The notes under the pieces were generated by a model. That model was not told the DNA's origin. It saw only the letters and a program-made list of their open reading frames with translations, and searched no databases. Below are positions 1 to 7,464 of a DNA stretch of 52,418 nucleotides, piece by piece. The DNA is taken from the NCBI GenBank assembly GCA_036501535.1, contig DASYAE010000256.1:1-52418 (forward strand), given 5' to 3'. Position 1 is the stretch's first letter, and every line of letters begins with the position of its first letter. This DNA is from DASYAE01 sp036501535 (GTDB lineage Bacteria > Actinomycetota > Actinomycetes > Streptomycetales > Catenulisporaceae). The translations under genes were made by a program, and so were the position numbers.

Positions 1-2
1 CG

Positions 3-815
3 CAGCTGCAGCCCGCCGCCGCAGACACGAGCGCGCCGCCGGTCGTGCCGCCCGCCGGGCTCGAGGGCAACACCGTGATCACCCGCATGATCGAGGGCCA
101 GATCACCGCGCCCGTCCCGTCCACGGCGCAGATCGGTGCGGCGGTGACCGCCGTGCTCGGCCTGTCCCCGGCCGACCCCGGGCTGCTCGCCACGGTGCTG
201 CCGTGGTGGACCGAGTTCCTGGCGGCCGCCGAGGATCCGCATTCGGACGCGCACGGGGAATTCGCCCAACTGCGCGTCGACCTGCTCGACTACATGATCC
301 GCAAGTACGCGTCGCAGGAGGCCCAGGTCGGGGGCGCCGCCGTCGCGCGGCTCATGAGTCTCGCCCTCGACGCCGCCGATCCAGGACGAGGCGACTGCCC
401 GGCGATCGAGCCCTGGCATCTCGCGGAGGAAGGGGAAGCGCCGGACGGGCTCGGCGACGCCGTGGACTCCTTCGAATTCCTGCCGTACCACGCGATGCGA
501 TGGGCGACCGGCACGATGGGCCATCCCGGTCGGCAGTGGGTTGACGTGCGGGCGGAGCGCGAGCGTGGCGAATATCGCTGGGAGTACGTGATGTTCGCAG
601 CGTTCGACGCCGCCGACGGGTGCGGCTGGGCGTTCTGGCCGGCCGCCGACGAACCGGACGGTACCGGGACCGGTGAGCCCCAGGTCTGGTACGTCGAGGA
701 CAGCCTCCCGGAGGAGCAGGTCGGCACGTTCGCCGAGTGGCTGGACAAGATGGTCGGCGAGACCTTGACCGGCTTGGCCGGCCTCGGATTGGTGGACGCT
801 CCCACGCCCGCGTAG
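3..815 (+). CDS. Hypothetical protein, 5' end outside the window
   Basis: The reading frame is open from the first complete codon (position 3) to a TAG at 813-815, so the true start may lie left of the window; a GTG at 45 is the first internal start candidate but has no clear ribosome binding site. The visible product is about 270 residues, acidic, soluble, with no signal peptide or membrane segment. Its C-terminal half is rich in Trp and Asp/Glu (for example a GWAFWPAADE stretch near visible residue 215) and ends in a predicted helix. GC3 is high as in neighbouring genes, which supports a real gene. I do not recognise the family and assign no function. The opposite-strand frame over the same stretch reads like a shadow. 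Confidence 0.6.
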   Translation, partial: QLQPAAADTSAPPVVPPAGLEGNTVITRMIEGQITAPVPSTAQIGAAVTAVLGLSPADPGLLATVLPWWTEFLAAAEDPHSDAHGEFAQLRVDLLDYMIRKYASQEAQVGGAAVARLMSLALDAADPGRGDCPAIEPWHLAEEGEAPDGLGDAVDSFEFLPYHAMRWATGTMGHPGRQWVDVRAERERGEYRWEYVMFAAFDAADGCGWAFWPAADEPDGTGTGEPQVWYVEDSLPEEQVGTFAEWLDKMVGETLTGLAGLGLVDAPTPA

Positions 816-912
816 CCGCATCAAGGTCGGCCGCGGGACCGCGATATTGCGTTTCGCGCGGCTGCGCTCTGGGCTATCGTCCACAGGCGGAAGCAATCTG
901 AAGTGACGGCAA

Positions 913-1094
913 GGGAGTCGAGACATGCCCGGTGCACGGGCACGCGTTGACGTGTGAGCCCTCTGCGGCTTGTCATCGCGTGCTGCCCTCGATGCGCGGC
1001 ACAGCGAATCCGGTCCCGCCCGCCCCGTGAACCGCGGGGCGCCAGGTGACGCCTGGAGCGGGGCCTTCGTGCCCGGCTACCCATCGAGGTTCTT
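913..1094 (+). promoter_or_regulatory. Structured leader RNA, candidate attenuator of the MFS exporter
   Basis: Elements seen: hairpin 926-931/937-942 inside the leader ORF; a competing 8-bp pairing of 937-944 with 1068-1075; perfect hairpins 1021-1027/1035-1041 and 1042-1046/1052-1056; and an 8-bp perfect complement between CCTCGATG (987-994) and CATCGAGG (1082-1089), the latter containing the exporter's Shine-Dalgarno. The last pairing would hide the ribosome site. A weaker hairpin, 974-978 with 990-994, could compete for the hiding arm. The exact switching logic is not resolved from sequence alone. Confidence 0.45.
925..957 (+). CDS. Candidate 10-residue leader peptide (MPGARARVDV)
   Basis: An ATG at 925 follows a good ribosome binding site (GGGAG at 913-917, 7-nt spacer) and opens a ten-codon frame ending in TGA at 955-957. 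Residues 5-7 are Arg-Ala-Arg, a basic-any-basic pattern; established work on erm and related leaders shows such patterns stall ribosomes carrying macrolides. The frame lies 137 bases upstream of the MFS exporter and within a region of strong RNA secondary structure. A 6-bp hairpin (926-931 with 937-942) lies inside the frame. Role as a drug-sensing attenuator is inference; an ORF this short could occur by chance, but the ribosome site and the surrounding structures argue for it. Confidence 0.45.
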   Translation: MPGARARVDV

Positions 1095-2402
1095 GTGCCC
1101 CCGGCAGCTTCGGCTTCCCCCTCACCCGCCCCCGAATCCCCGCGTCCCGTTGCGCCGCGCCTGTGGCGTGACCGCGAGTTCCGCAATCTCTGGATCGGCC
1201 AGAGCGCATCCCAGCTCGCCGAGCAGGCCGGCTCCGTGGTCCTGCCGCTGATCGCGGTCCTGACGCTGCACGTGGATGCCGGCGGGCTCGGCCTTCTGCG
1301 CGCCGTGGGCCAGGCTCCGCTGCTGCTGCTCACCTTGCCTGCCGGCGTATGGGTCGACCGGAACGACACACGCGGCGTCACGATGCTCGCGGACGCCTGC
1401 CGGTGCGTGATCCTCGGCGCTGTGGCGGCGATCGGCCTGTTCGGTGTTCTGGATGTGCCGATGCTGCTGGGCGCCTCGTTCGGCCTCGGCGCCCTGTCAG
1501 TGCTCTTTGACGTCTCGTATCAGGCGTGTCTCGTGCGGCGGGTGGACCGCGACCTGCTCATGCAGGCCACCAGCGCGCTCGAAGGCAGCCGCTCGGCGGC
1601 CCAGAGCGCGGGGCCCGCCCTCGGCGGCACGCTGATGTCCGTCTTCCGCGCGCCGGCCGGAGCGGGCCTGTGCGCCGTGTCCTTCGCAGTGTCCTTCGTC
1701 TCGTTGCGCCGGATGAGCCGGCACGAGCCGCTGCCCGCGAATCCGTCAGCGCACCACGCGCCCCGGCAGCGCGCCATCGGACGGCAGATCCGCCAGGGGC
1801 TGCGCCTCGTGCTGGCCGACTCCCGGCTGCGCACGATCTGCCTGGCCTCGGCGGCGTTCCAGTTTTCCTTCGCCGCCCTGATGACCGTCTACCTGCTGTT
1901 CCTTCCGCGTGAACTGCACGCCTCGGGCGCCGTGGTCGGCCTCGCGCTCGCGGCGACCGGGCCGGGCGCGGTGCTCGGCTCGCTGCTGGCGGCGCGCCTG
2001 CCCGGCCGCTTCGGCCACGGTGCGGTGCTCGTCTCGGCGGCGGCGCTCGGCGACGGGGTATTCCTGTGCTTACCCGCGCTGCACGGTCCTTCCGCCGCCA
2101 CGATTGCCGCGCTGCTGGCCGTCAACTTCGTCTTCGGCGTGTGCAGTCAGCTCGTGGACGTGACGCTCATGGCCGTGCGCCAGACGATCGCTGCGCACGG
2201 CATGCAGGGGCGCGCCGCCGCGACGATCACCTTCGCCGGCATGGGCCTGACCCCGCTCGGCTCCCTGCTCGGCGGCTACCTCGGCCAGCACTGGGGGCTG
2301 CGCGCCGCGCTGCTGGCCGCCGCGGTCGGCGCGCTGCTCTCCCCGGTGCTGATCGCGCTCTCACCGCTCGCCCGCCTCGGCCGGCAGATCAATGAGCGCT
2401 GA
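1095..2402 (+). CDS. MFS transporter, MFS_3 / macrolide-efflux type
   Basis: A 435-residue membrane protein with about 12 predicted helices. The N-terminal signature (WRDREFRNLWIGQSAS, near residues 24-39) followed by a hydrophobic helix, and the loop GVWVDRNDTRG between helices 2 and 3, match the MFS_3 branch (Mef-type drug and EntS-type siderophore exporters). Proton-driven export of a hydrophobic small molecule is likely; the substrate cannot be read from sequence. The GTG start is chosen because GAGG lies 5 bases upstream (1086-1089). The 3' end overlaps the convergent gene on the minus strand by 14 bp. A structured leader with a micro-ORF precedes it and may control translation, which would fit a drug-inducible resistance gene. 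Confidence 0.85.
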   Translation: MPPAASASPSPAPESPRPVAPRLWRDREFRNLWIGQSASQLAEQAGSVVLPLIAVLTLHVDAGGLGLLRAVGQAPLLLLTLPAGVWVDRNDTRGVTMLADACRCVILGAVAAIGLFGVLDVPMLLGASFGLGALSVLFDVSYQACLVRRVDRDLLMQATSALEGSRSAAQSAGPALGGTLMSVFRAPAGAGLCAVSFAVSFVSLRRMSRHEPLPANPSAHHAPRQRAIGRQIRQGLRLVLADSRLRTICLASAAFQFSFAALMTVYLLFLPRELHASGAVVGLALAATGPGAVLGSLLAARLPGRFGHGAVLVSAAALGDGVFLCLPALHGPSAATIAALLAVNFVFGVCSQLVDVTLMAVRQTIAAHGMQGRAAATITFAGMGLTPLGSLLGGYLGQHWGLRAALLAAAVGALLSPVLIALSPLARLGRQINER

Positions 2403-3228
2403 CATCCTCGTCGGATTTCCGGGCGCCGCGGCCGGCCACGGCGTCGGCGAGCCGGACGACCGCGATCTCGACCTGGCCCTGGCACTCCTCCCAGGCGGCG
2501 ATCGTCGCGCAGCCCTCGTCGCGCAGCAGGGGCATGACATCCGGGCCGCCCCGGGAGAAGCTCAGGCCCTCGCTCTCGTATGACTCCCGGCAGCCCAGGG
2601 CCAGGTGCGCACGCAGCTCCAGGTTCTCGACCGCCTCCAAGGCCTGCTCCCACTCCTCGGCGGGCTCGTCTGCGAACGCGACGAGATAGCGCTCGGCCAG
2701 GCCGATGCCGGTCGCCGCGCACAGAGCACTGAGAAGGCTTCCGTCCGAGGCGATCCGCGCGTGGCACACCGTCCAGCCCTCGGCGAGATCCGGGTCGGTC
2801 AGATCCACGCCGTGCCGGGCCAGCAGCTCGCCCAGATCTCGGCCGCGCACAAGCGGATAGGGGGAATCCGGCTCCGAGAAGGTCACCCCGGGCACGTCCG
2901 CGGCGAGGGCGTCCGGCAGTTCGGACGGACGCAGCTCGAAGATCGACTCGCTCGCGTCGAACACCAGCGGGGGCTCCCCCATGTCGTACATCGACAGCGG
3001 CGTGTCCTCGACGGCGCGGCGCCCGGCCAGTGCCTCGGGATCCACCCAGGCATCGTCGTGCGCGTATTCGATCTCGCTGATGAAGTTCCCGCCGAAGTAC
3101 GCGGCGTACACGGCGTCGGGGTCGTACTCGGAAAGCGCACGGCCGAGCAGCGCCCCGAAGCCCTGGGTCAGCTGCCTTATCCAAGTTTCGTCGGCCGCGG
3201 GGACGGCGGCGGTCGGGTCGAGTGTCAC
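2389..3228 (-). CDS. Hypothetical protein, about 279 residues
   Basis: An acidic soluble protein with no signal peptide or membrane segment. I choose the GTG at 3228 because GGAG lies 8 bases upstream; a TTG at 3258 would add ten residues but has no ribosome site. The C-terminal half is helix-rich with Glu/Asp and Cys scattered (LGCRESYE, AAWEECQG). It has the composition of a cytoplasmic actinobacterial protein of unknown family, and I do not recognise a domain. It lies downstream of murF on the same strand with a 118-bp gap that includes an 8-bp inverted repeat (3294-3301 with 3330-3337), so it is probably transcribed separately. It converges on the MFS exporter with a 14-bp overlap. Confidence 0.65.
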   Translation of the reverse strand: MTLDPTAAVPAADETWIRQLTQGFGALLGRALSEYDPDAVYAAYFGGNFISEIEYAHDDAWVDPEALAGRRAVEDTPLSMYDMGEPPLVFDASESIFELRPSELPDALAADVPGVTFSEPDSPYPLVRGRDLGELLARHGVDLTDPDLAEGWTVCHARIASDGSLLSALCAATGIGLAERYLVAFADEPAEEWEQALEAVENLELRAHLALGCRESYESEGLSFSRGGPDVMPLLRDEGCATIAAWEECQGQVEIAVVRLADAVAGRGARKSDEDVSAH

Positions 3229-3346
3229 GTCGGGAACTCCGATTCGTCGGGGAGCCAAAGGTGCAGGTCGACATGCCCCGGCGGCCGCGCGAACGGCCCG
3301 GTATCAGGGCACGGGCACACAGTACAGTCCCGGGCCGACAGCGCCG

Positions 3347-4690
3347 CTACGCGAGCGCGGCGGCCACCTCGTCGAAGCGCGCCCCGCGAGAGGCCTTGAT
3401 GAGCACGACGTCCCCGGCGCCGAGGTGGCCGCGCAGCCAGTCGACGGCCGCGTCGTTGTCGGGCAGCACCACCGCGTGCTCCCCCGCGCCGTCGGCGATC
3501 GGCCGGGCCGCCTCGCCGACCACGACCACTACATCAGCCCGGGAGGCGGCGTACCGCCCGACGGCGCGGTGCTCGGCTTCGCTGGCATCGCCGAGTTCGA
3601 GCATCTCGCCGAGGACTGTGATGCGGCGCCCGGCCTCGACCGCCGCCAGCGCGTCCAAGCCGGCGCGGGTCGAATCGGGGTTGGCGTTGTAGGAGTCGTT
3701 AAGCAGCGTCGCGCCGCAGGCGAGGTCGCGCTGTTCCATGCGCCATTTCGAGATCGAGGCGGTGGCCAGCGCAGCCGCGGCCGCGTCGAGGGGTACGCCG
3801 ACGGCCAGTCCAGCCGCCGCGGCGGCCGACGCGTTGACCGCGAAGTGGGCGCCCACGAGCGGCAGCGCGACGCGAGCCGAGCCGTCGGCGGTCCGCAGCG
3901 TGAAGGACGGCCGGCCGCGCCGGTCCAGCGCCAGGTGGAGAACCCGCACGTCGGCGTGCTCCGCGTGGCCGAAGGTCAGCACCGGGCCGTCGGTGAGGTA
4001 GCGCATCGCGGCCACCCGGGGATCGCCGGCGTTGAGGACGGCGGTGCCGCCGGGCGCCAGGCCCTGCACCAGTTCGCCCTTCGCCGTGGCGATGGCGTCG
4101 CGCGACCCGAATTCGCCGAGGTGGGCGACCCCGACGTTGAGGACGACAGCGGCGTCGGGCGCGACCAGGCCGGTGAGCTCGGCGATCTGGCCGACGCCGC
4201 GGGCTCCCATCTCGAGCGCGAGGAACCGGGTGGCCGGATCCGCGCGCAGCATGGTGAGCGGCACGCCGAGCTCGTTGTTGAGCGAGCCGATCGTGGCGAC
4301 CGTCGGCGCGGCGCTCGCCAGCACGGCCGCCAGCAGGTCCTTGGTGCTGGTCTTGCCCTGGGAGCCGGTCAGCGCGACGACGGTCAGCCGGTTGCGCAGC
4401 CGGGCCACGACGTGGGCGGCGAGCATCTGCAGCGCGGCCTGAGCGTCCTTGACGACGATGGTAGGCAGCAGCGTGGGCCGGGAGCCGAGTACGGCCACTG
4501 CGCCGGCCCGGCCGGCCTGGCCGGCGTATTCGTGGCCGTCGACGTGCTCGCCGGCGAAGGCGACGAAGAGGCCACCCGGCTCGGCCTTCCGGCCGTCGAG
4601 CTCGGCCGGGGCGGTCACCGTCACGGCGCCGTCGCCTTCGACCGTCCCGCCGACGACCGCGGCGGTCTCGCTGAGGCTGATCGGGATCAT
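3347..4690 (-). CDS. murF: MurF: UDP-MurNAc-tripeptide-D-alanyl-D-alanine ligase, resistance-linked copy
   Basis: Adds a terminal dipeptide to UDP-MurNAc-tripeptide using ATP, the last cytoplasmic step of muropeptide synthesis. The 447-residue product has the three-domain Mur ligase layout: N-terminal UDP-binding part (1-95), central ATPase with P-loop GSQGKTST (about residue 109) and NNELGVP, and C-terminal part with DSYNANPDS. The ATG at 4690 has GGGGG directly upstream; an upstream TTG at 4702 is rejected. It is divergent from vanHAX and shares a mirror-image control region with it, so it is probably induced by VanR and specialised or amplified to use D-Ala-D-Lac. Extra murF copies near van genes are known in glycopeptide-producing actinomycetes. 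A housekeeping murF normally sits in the dcw cluster, which is not present here. Confidence 0.9.
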   Translation of the reverse strand: MIPISLSETAAVVGGTVEGDGAVTVTAPAELDGRKAEPGGLFVAFAGEHVDGHEYAGQAGRAGAVAVLGSRPTLLPTIVVKDAQAALQMLAAHVVARLRNRLTVVALTGSQGKTSTKDLLAAVLASAAPTVATIGSLNNELGVPLTMLRADPATRFLALEMGARGVGQIAELTGLVAPDAAVVLNVGVAHLGEFGSRDAIATAKGELVQGLAPGGTAVLNAGDPRVAAMRYLTDGPVLTFGHAEHADVRVLHLALDRRGRPSFTLRTADGSARVALPLVGAHFAVNASAAAAAGLAVGVPLDAAAAALATASISKWRMEQRDLACGATLLNDSYNANPDSTRAGLDALAAVEAGRRITVLGEMLELGDASEAEHRAVGRYAASRADVVVVVGEAARPIADGAGEHAVVLPDNDAAVDWLRGHLGAGDVVLIKASRGARFDEVAAALA

Positions 4691-4732
4691 GCCCCCAGTC
4701 AAGGCGGCGTGCTGTTGCCGGCGCGTATCTGT

Positions 4733-4752
4733 ATTTCGATATGTCGGCGGTA
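4733..4752 (-). promoter_or_regulatory. Candidate VanR box upstream of murF
   Basis: Read on the minus strand this is TACCGCCGACATATCGAAAT, 43 bases upstream of the murF ATG. It matches boxes at 4794-4813 and 9302-9321 under the consensus TAYCGYCGRCRTAYCGRAAW. Two spaced TCG/CCG half-sites fit the direct-repeat sites of OmpR-family regulators. Assignment to VanR is inferred from its placement at the three van promoters. Confidence 0.6.
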
Positions 4753-4793
4753 TGTCACCGTTCGGCGCACTAACGTGTTACCGGCCGGTAGCT

Positions 4794-4813
4794 TATCGTC
4801 GGCATATCGGAAA
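4794..4813 (+). promoter_or_regulatory. Candidate VanR box upstream of vanH
   Basis: Sequence TATCGTCGGCATATCGGAAA, 42 bases upstream of the vanH ATG and mirror-symmetric with the murF box. A possible -10-like GATACG follows at 4817. VanR binding is inferred from recurrence at murF and vanR. Confidence 0.6.
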
Positions 4814-4855
4814 CCGGATACGCGCCGGCAACAGCACGCCGCCTTGACTGGGGGC

Positions 4856-5827
4856 ATGACCGACAGCACGGGACTCACCGTCTACGGATGCGGGCAGGAC
4901 GAGGCCGCACTGTTCCGCGAGATGGCGCCCCGCTTCGGCGTCGTGCCGACCCTCACGGCCGCAGCGGTAGCCGAGGCCAATATCGAGCTCGCACGGGGAA
5001 ATCGATGCATCAGCGTCGGTCACAAGACCCGGATCGCCGATTCCACCCTCCTCGCGCTCAGCCGGGCCGGCGTGCAGTACATCTCCACGAGAAGCATCGG
5101 ACACAACCACGTCGATGTGACGTACGCGGAGAGCGTCGGTATTTCCGTGGAAAATGTCGTCTACTCGCCCGACAGCGTGGCCGACTACACGCTGATGCTG
5201 ATGCTGATGGCGGTACGAAACGCGAAGTCCGTCATCAGCCGCGTGGACGTTCACGACTACAGGCTGAATGACGTGCGCGGGAAAGAACTACGCGACCTGA
5301 CCGTCGGGGTGATCGGAACCGGGCGCATCGGCGCAGGAGTCATCGACAGGCTGCGTGGTTTCGGCTGCCGCATATTGGCCTATGACAGCCGCCACGAGGC
5401 CGCTGCCGATTATGTTCCCCTCGATGAGCTGCTGCAGCAGAGCGACATTGTGACGCTCCATACACCCCTCAATGCGGATACATACCACCTCCTGAATCGT
5501 CAACGCATCCAGCAGATGAGGCGCGGCGCGTTTGTCGTCAATACCGGTCGCGGCCCGCTAATTGACACCGAGGCGCTCATTCCGGCGTTGGAGAGCGGCG
5601 AGCTGGGCGGTGCGGCGCTGGACGTCCTCGAGGGAGAGGAAGGGATCTTCTACGCCGACTGCAGGGACCGCCCCCTCGAGAGCGACCTGCTGCTGCGGCT
5701 GCACAAACTGCCGAACGTGCTCATCAGTCCGCACACCGCCTATTACACGGAGCACGCCCTGAACGACACCGTCGAGAACTCAATCATCAACTGTCTGAAA
5801 TTCGAGAGCAGGAGGCGGCATGGATAG
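4856..5827 (+). CDS. vanH: VanH: D-lactate dehydrogenase
   Basis: Reduces pyruvate to D-lactate, the depsipeptide building block used by VanA. At 323 residues it matches the usual VanH length. The D-2-hydroxyacid dehydrogenase signatures are visible: NAD-binding GVIGTGRIGAGV (about residue 149), NTGRGPLIDTEAL with the catalytic Arg region, and HTAYYTEHAL near the C terminus holding the catalytic His. ATG at 4856 has GGGGG upstream, and the preceding long open frame is only an extension into the promoter. It is first in vanHAX and overlaps vanA by 8 bp. Expression is probably VanR-dependent through the box at 4794. Codons look somewhat less GC-biased than in neighbours, which may reflect transfer of the van block. 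Confidence 0.93.
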   Translation: MTDSTGLTVYGCGQDEAALFREMAPRFGVVPTLTAAAVAEANIELARGNRCISVGHKTRIADSTLLALSRAGVQYISTRSIGHNHVDVTYAESVGISVENVVYSPDSVADYTLMLMLMAVRNAKSVISRVDVHDYRLNDVRGKELRDLTVGVIGTGRIGAGVIDRLRGFGCRILAYDSRHEAAADYVPLDELLQQSDIVTLHTPLNADTYHLLNRQRIQQMRRGAFVVNTGRGPLIDTEALIPALESGELGGAALDVLEGEEGIFYADCRDRPLESDLLLRLHKLPNVLISPHTAYYTEHALNDTVENSIINCLKFESRRRHG

Positions 5828-6866
5828 GCTGAGGATCGGGATCATCTTCGGGGGCAGTTCCGAGGAGCATCCGGTCTCCGTCAAATCCGCGCAGGAGGTC
5901 GCGAAGAACCTCGACACCGCGAAGTACGAACCGTTCTACATCGGGATCACGAGGAGCGGCGCGTGGAGGCTCTGCGACGGTCCCGACGCGAACTGGGAGA
6001 ACGGCAGCAGCCGGCCGGCCGTGCTCTCGCCCGACCGGAGCGTCCGCGGACTGCTCGTCCTGGGACAGGCGATCTACGAGACGGTCCGTCTGGACCTGGT
6101 GTTCCCCGTCCTGCACGGCAGACTCGGCGAGGACGGTGCGATGCAGGGCCTGCTGGAGCTCTCCGGCATCCCCTACGTGGGCTGCGATGTTCAGACCTCC
6201 GCCCTGTGCATGGACAAGGCCCTCACTTACCTCGTCGCCCGCGACGCGGGAGTCGCCACGCCGACCTTCTGGACCGTCATGCCGGACGAGACCGTCGACG
6301 CCGAAAGGTTCACCTACCCCGTCTTCGTGAAACCGGCCCGTTCGGGCTCGTCCTTCGGCGTCAGCAAGGTTCTGCGGAAGGAGGAGTTGCCGAGCGCGGT
6401 GGAGGCCGCACGGGAGTACGACTCGAAGGTGCTGATCGAGAAGGCCGTAGCCGGCAGCGAGGTCGCCTGCGCCATCCTGGGGAACGGCACGGACTTGATC
6501 GTCGGCGAGGTGGATCAGATCTCGCTGTCCCACGGCTTCTTCAAGATCCACCAGGAGAGCGCGCCGGAGAGCGGTTCCGAGAACGCGACGTTCATCGTCC
6601 CCGCCGACATCCCGGCAGAGTCGCGCCTCCGCGTCCAGGAGACGGCGAAGACCTTGTACCGCGCTCTCGGGTGCAGAGGGCTCTCGCGGGTGGACATGTT
6701 CCTCAAGGACGACAGCGAAGTCGTGCTCAACGAGGTCAACACGCTGCCCGGCATGACCTCGTACAGCCGGTATCCGCGCATGATGGCGGCCGCCGGACTG
6801 CCGTTCGCCGATGTGATCGACCGGATGGTCGCGGTGACACTGACGGGCCGAGACGATGAGAGATGA
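5820..6866 (+). CDS. vanA: VanA-type D-alanine--D-lactate ligase
   Basis: An ATP-grasp enzyme of 348 residues that joins D-Ala to D-Lac, giving cell-wall precursors with low vancomycin affinity. It starts with the ligase signature GIIFGGSSEEHPVSVKSA, has HGRLGEDGAMQG (about residue 99), the ATP-grasp PVFVKPARSGSSFGV and the metal-binding end NEVNTLPGMTSYSRYP. The omega-loop carries KIHQE with His at residue 244, the position known to favour lactate over alanine; ordinary Ddl enzymes have a Tyr in this loop. It overlaps vanH by 8 bp and vanX by 11 bp, indicating translational coupling in one operon. Resistance to vancomycin is expected if cross-linking enzymes accept the depsipeptide. Confidence 0.94.
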   Translation: MDRLRIGIIFGGSSEEHPVSVKSAQEVAKNLDTAKYEPFYIGITRSGAWRLCDGPDANWENGSSRPAVLSPDRSVRGLLVLGQAIYETVRLDLVFPVLHGRLGEDGAMQGLLELSGIPYVGCDVQTSALCMDKALTYLVARDAGVATPTFWTVMPDETVDAERFTYPVFVKPARSGSSFGVSKVLRKEELPSAVEAAREYDSKVLIEKAVAGSEVACAILGNGTDLIVGEVDQISLSHGFFKIHQESAPESGSENATFIVPADIPAESRLRVQETAKTLYRALGCRGLSRVDMFLKDDSEVVLNEVNTLPGMTSYSRYPRMMAAAGLPFADVIDRMVAVTLTGRDDER

Positions 6867-7464
6867 CTTCGCCTTCGTGGACGAGCTCGTGTCCGGAATA
6901 CGCTGGGACGCCAAGTACGCCACGTGGGACAACTTCGTCGGCAAGCCGGTCGACGGGTACGCGGTGAATCGGATCATCGGCACGAGGGCGTTGTGCGCGG
7001 CCCTGGGAAGAGCGCGGGAAGAGGCCGCGTCCCTCGGCTTCGGCCTGCTGCTCTGGGACGGCTACCGCCCGCAACGCGCCGTGGACTGCTTCCTACGCTG
7101 GTCGAAGCAGCCGGAGGACGGCCGGACGAAGCCGAGGCACTATCCGAACATCGGCAGGGCCGAGATGTTCGAGAAGGGATATGTGGCCGCCAAGTCGGGC
7201 CACAGCCGAGGCAGCACGGTCGACCTGACGCTGTATCACCTGACCACCGGCGAGCTTGCCGCCATGGGCGGCGGCCACGATCTGATGGACTCGGTCTCGC
7301 ATCACGGAGCAGCGGGGGTCTCGCAGGTCGAGGCGGGAAACCGGCGGCACCTGCGCCGCGTCATGGAGACCTGCGGTTTCGACTCGTACGACTGCGAGTG
7401 GTGGCACTACACGCTGACGGACGAGCCCTATCCGGATATTTATTTCGACTTCCCCGTCTCGTAG
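6856..7464 (+). CDS. vanX: VanX: zinc D-Ala-D-Ala dipeptidase
   Basis: Hydrolyses free D-Ala-D-Ala so that it cannot compete with D-Ala-D-Lac. The 202-residue product has the full VanX motif set: GLLLWDGYRPQRAV with the catalytic Arg, SGHSRGSTVDLTL with zinc ligands His and Asp (SxHxxGxxxD), and CEWWHYT with the catalytic Glu and third zinc ligand His. There is no signal peptide, as expected for the cytoplasmic enzyme. It starts within the end of vanA and its last 25 bases overlap the convergent end of vanS. No vanY or vanZ follows. Confidence 0.94.
   Translation: MRDDFAFVDELVSGIRWDAKYATWDNFVGKPVDGYAVNRIIGTRALCAALGRAREEAASLGFGLLLWDGYRPQRAVDCFLRWSKQPEDGRTKPRHYPNIGRAEMFEKGYVAAKSGHSRGSTVDLTLYHLTTGELAAMGGGHDLMDSVSHHGAAGVSQVEAGNRRHLRRVMETCGFDSYDCEWWHYTLTDEPYPDIYFDFPVS

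Larger units (their letters stand above)
4687..4859. repeat. Mirror-image divergent promoter region, 43-bp perfect inverted repeat
   Basis: Bases 4687-4729 and 4817-4859 are perfect inverted complements of 43 bp. Each arm contains the start codon, ribosome site and 5' leader of one divergent gene (murF left, vanH right). Outside the perfect part the symmetry continues with mismatches to about 4753 and 4793, covering a conserved 20-bp box on each side. Only about 39 central bases (4754-4792) are unrelated between halves. The two genes therefore start from almost identical control and initiation sequences. Confidence 0.85.

Noticed and set aside
2981..4855. Long extension upstream of vanH in the same frame
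   Set aside because: It is antisense to murF and crosses the promoter; VanH homologues begin at the ATG with a ribosome site at 4856.
4687..4859. The long inverted repeat as a transposon end or rho-independent terminator
   Set aside because: No transposase or target duplication is nearby, and the arms contain start codons and ribosome sites of both flanking genes, so a divergent control region explains it better.
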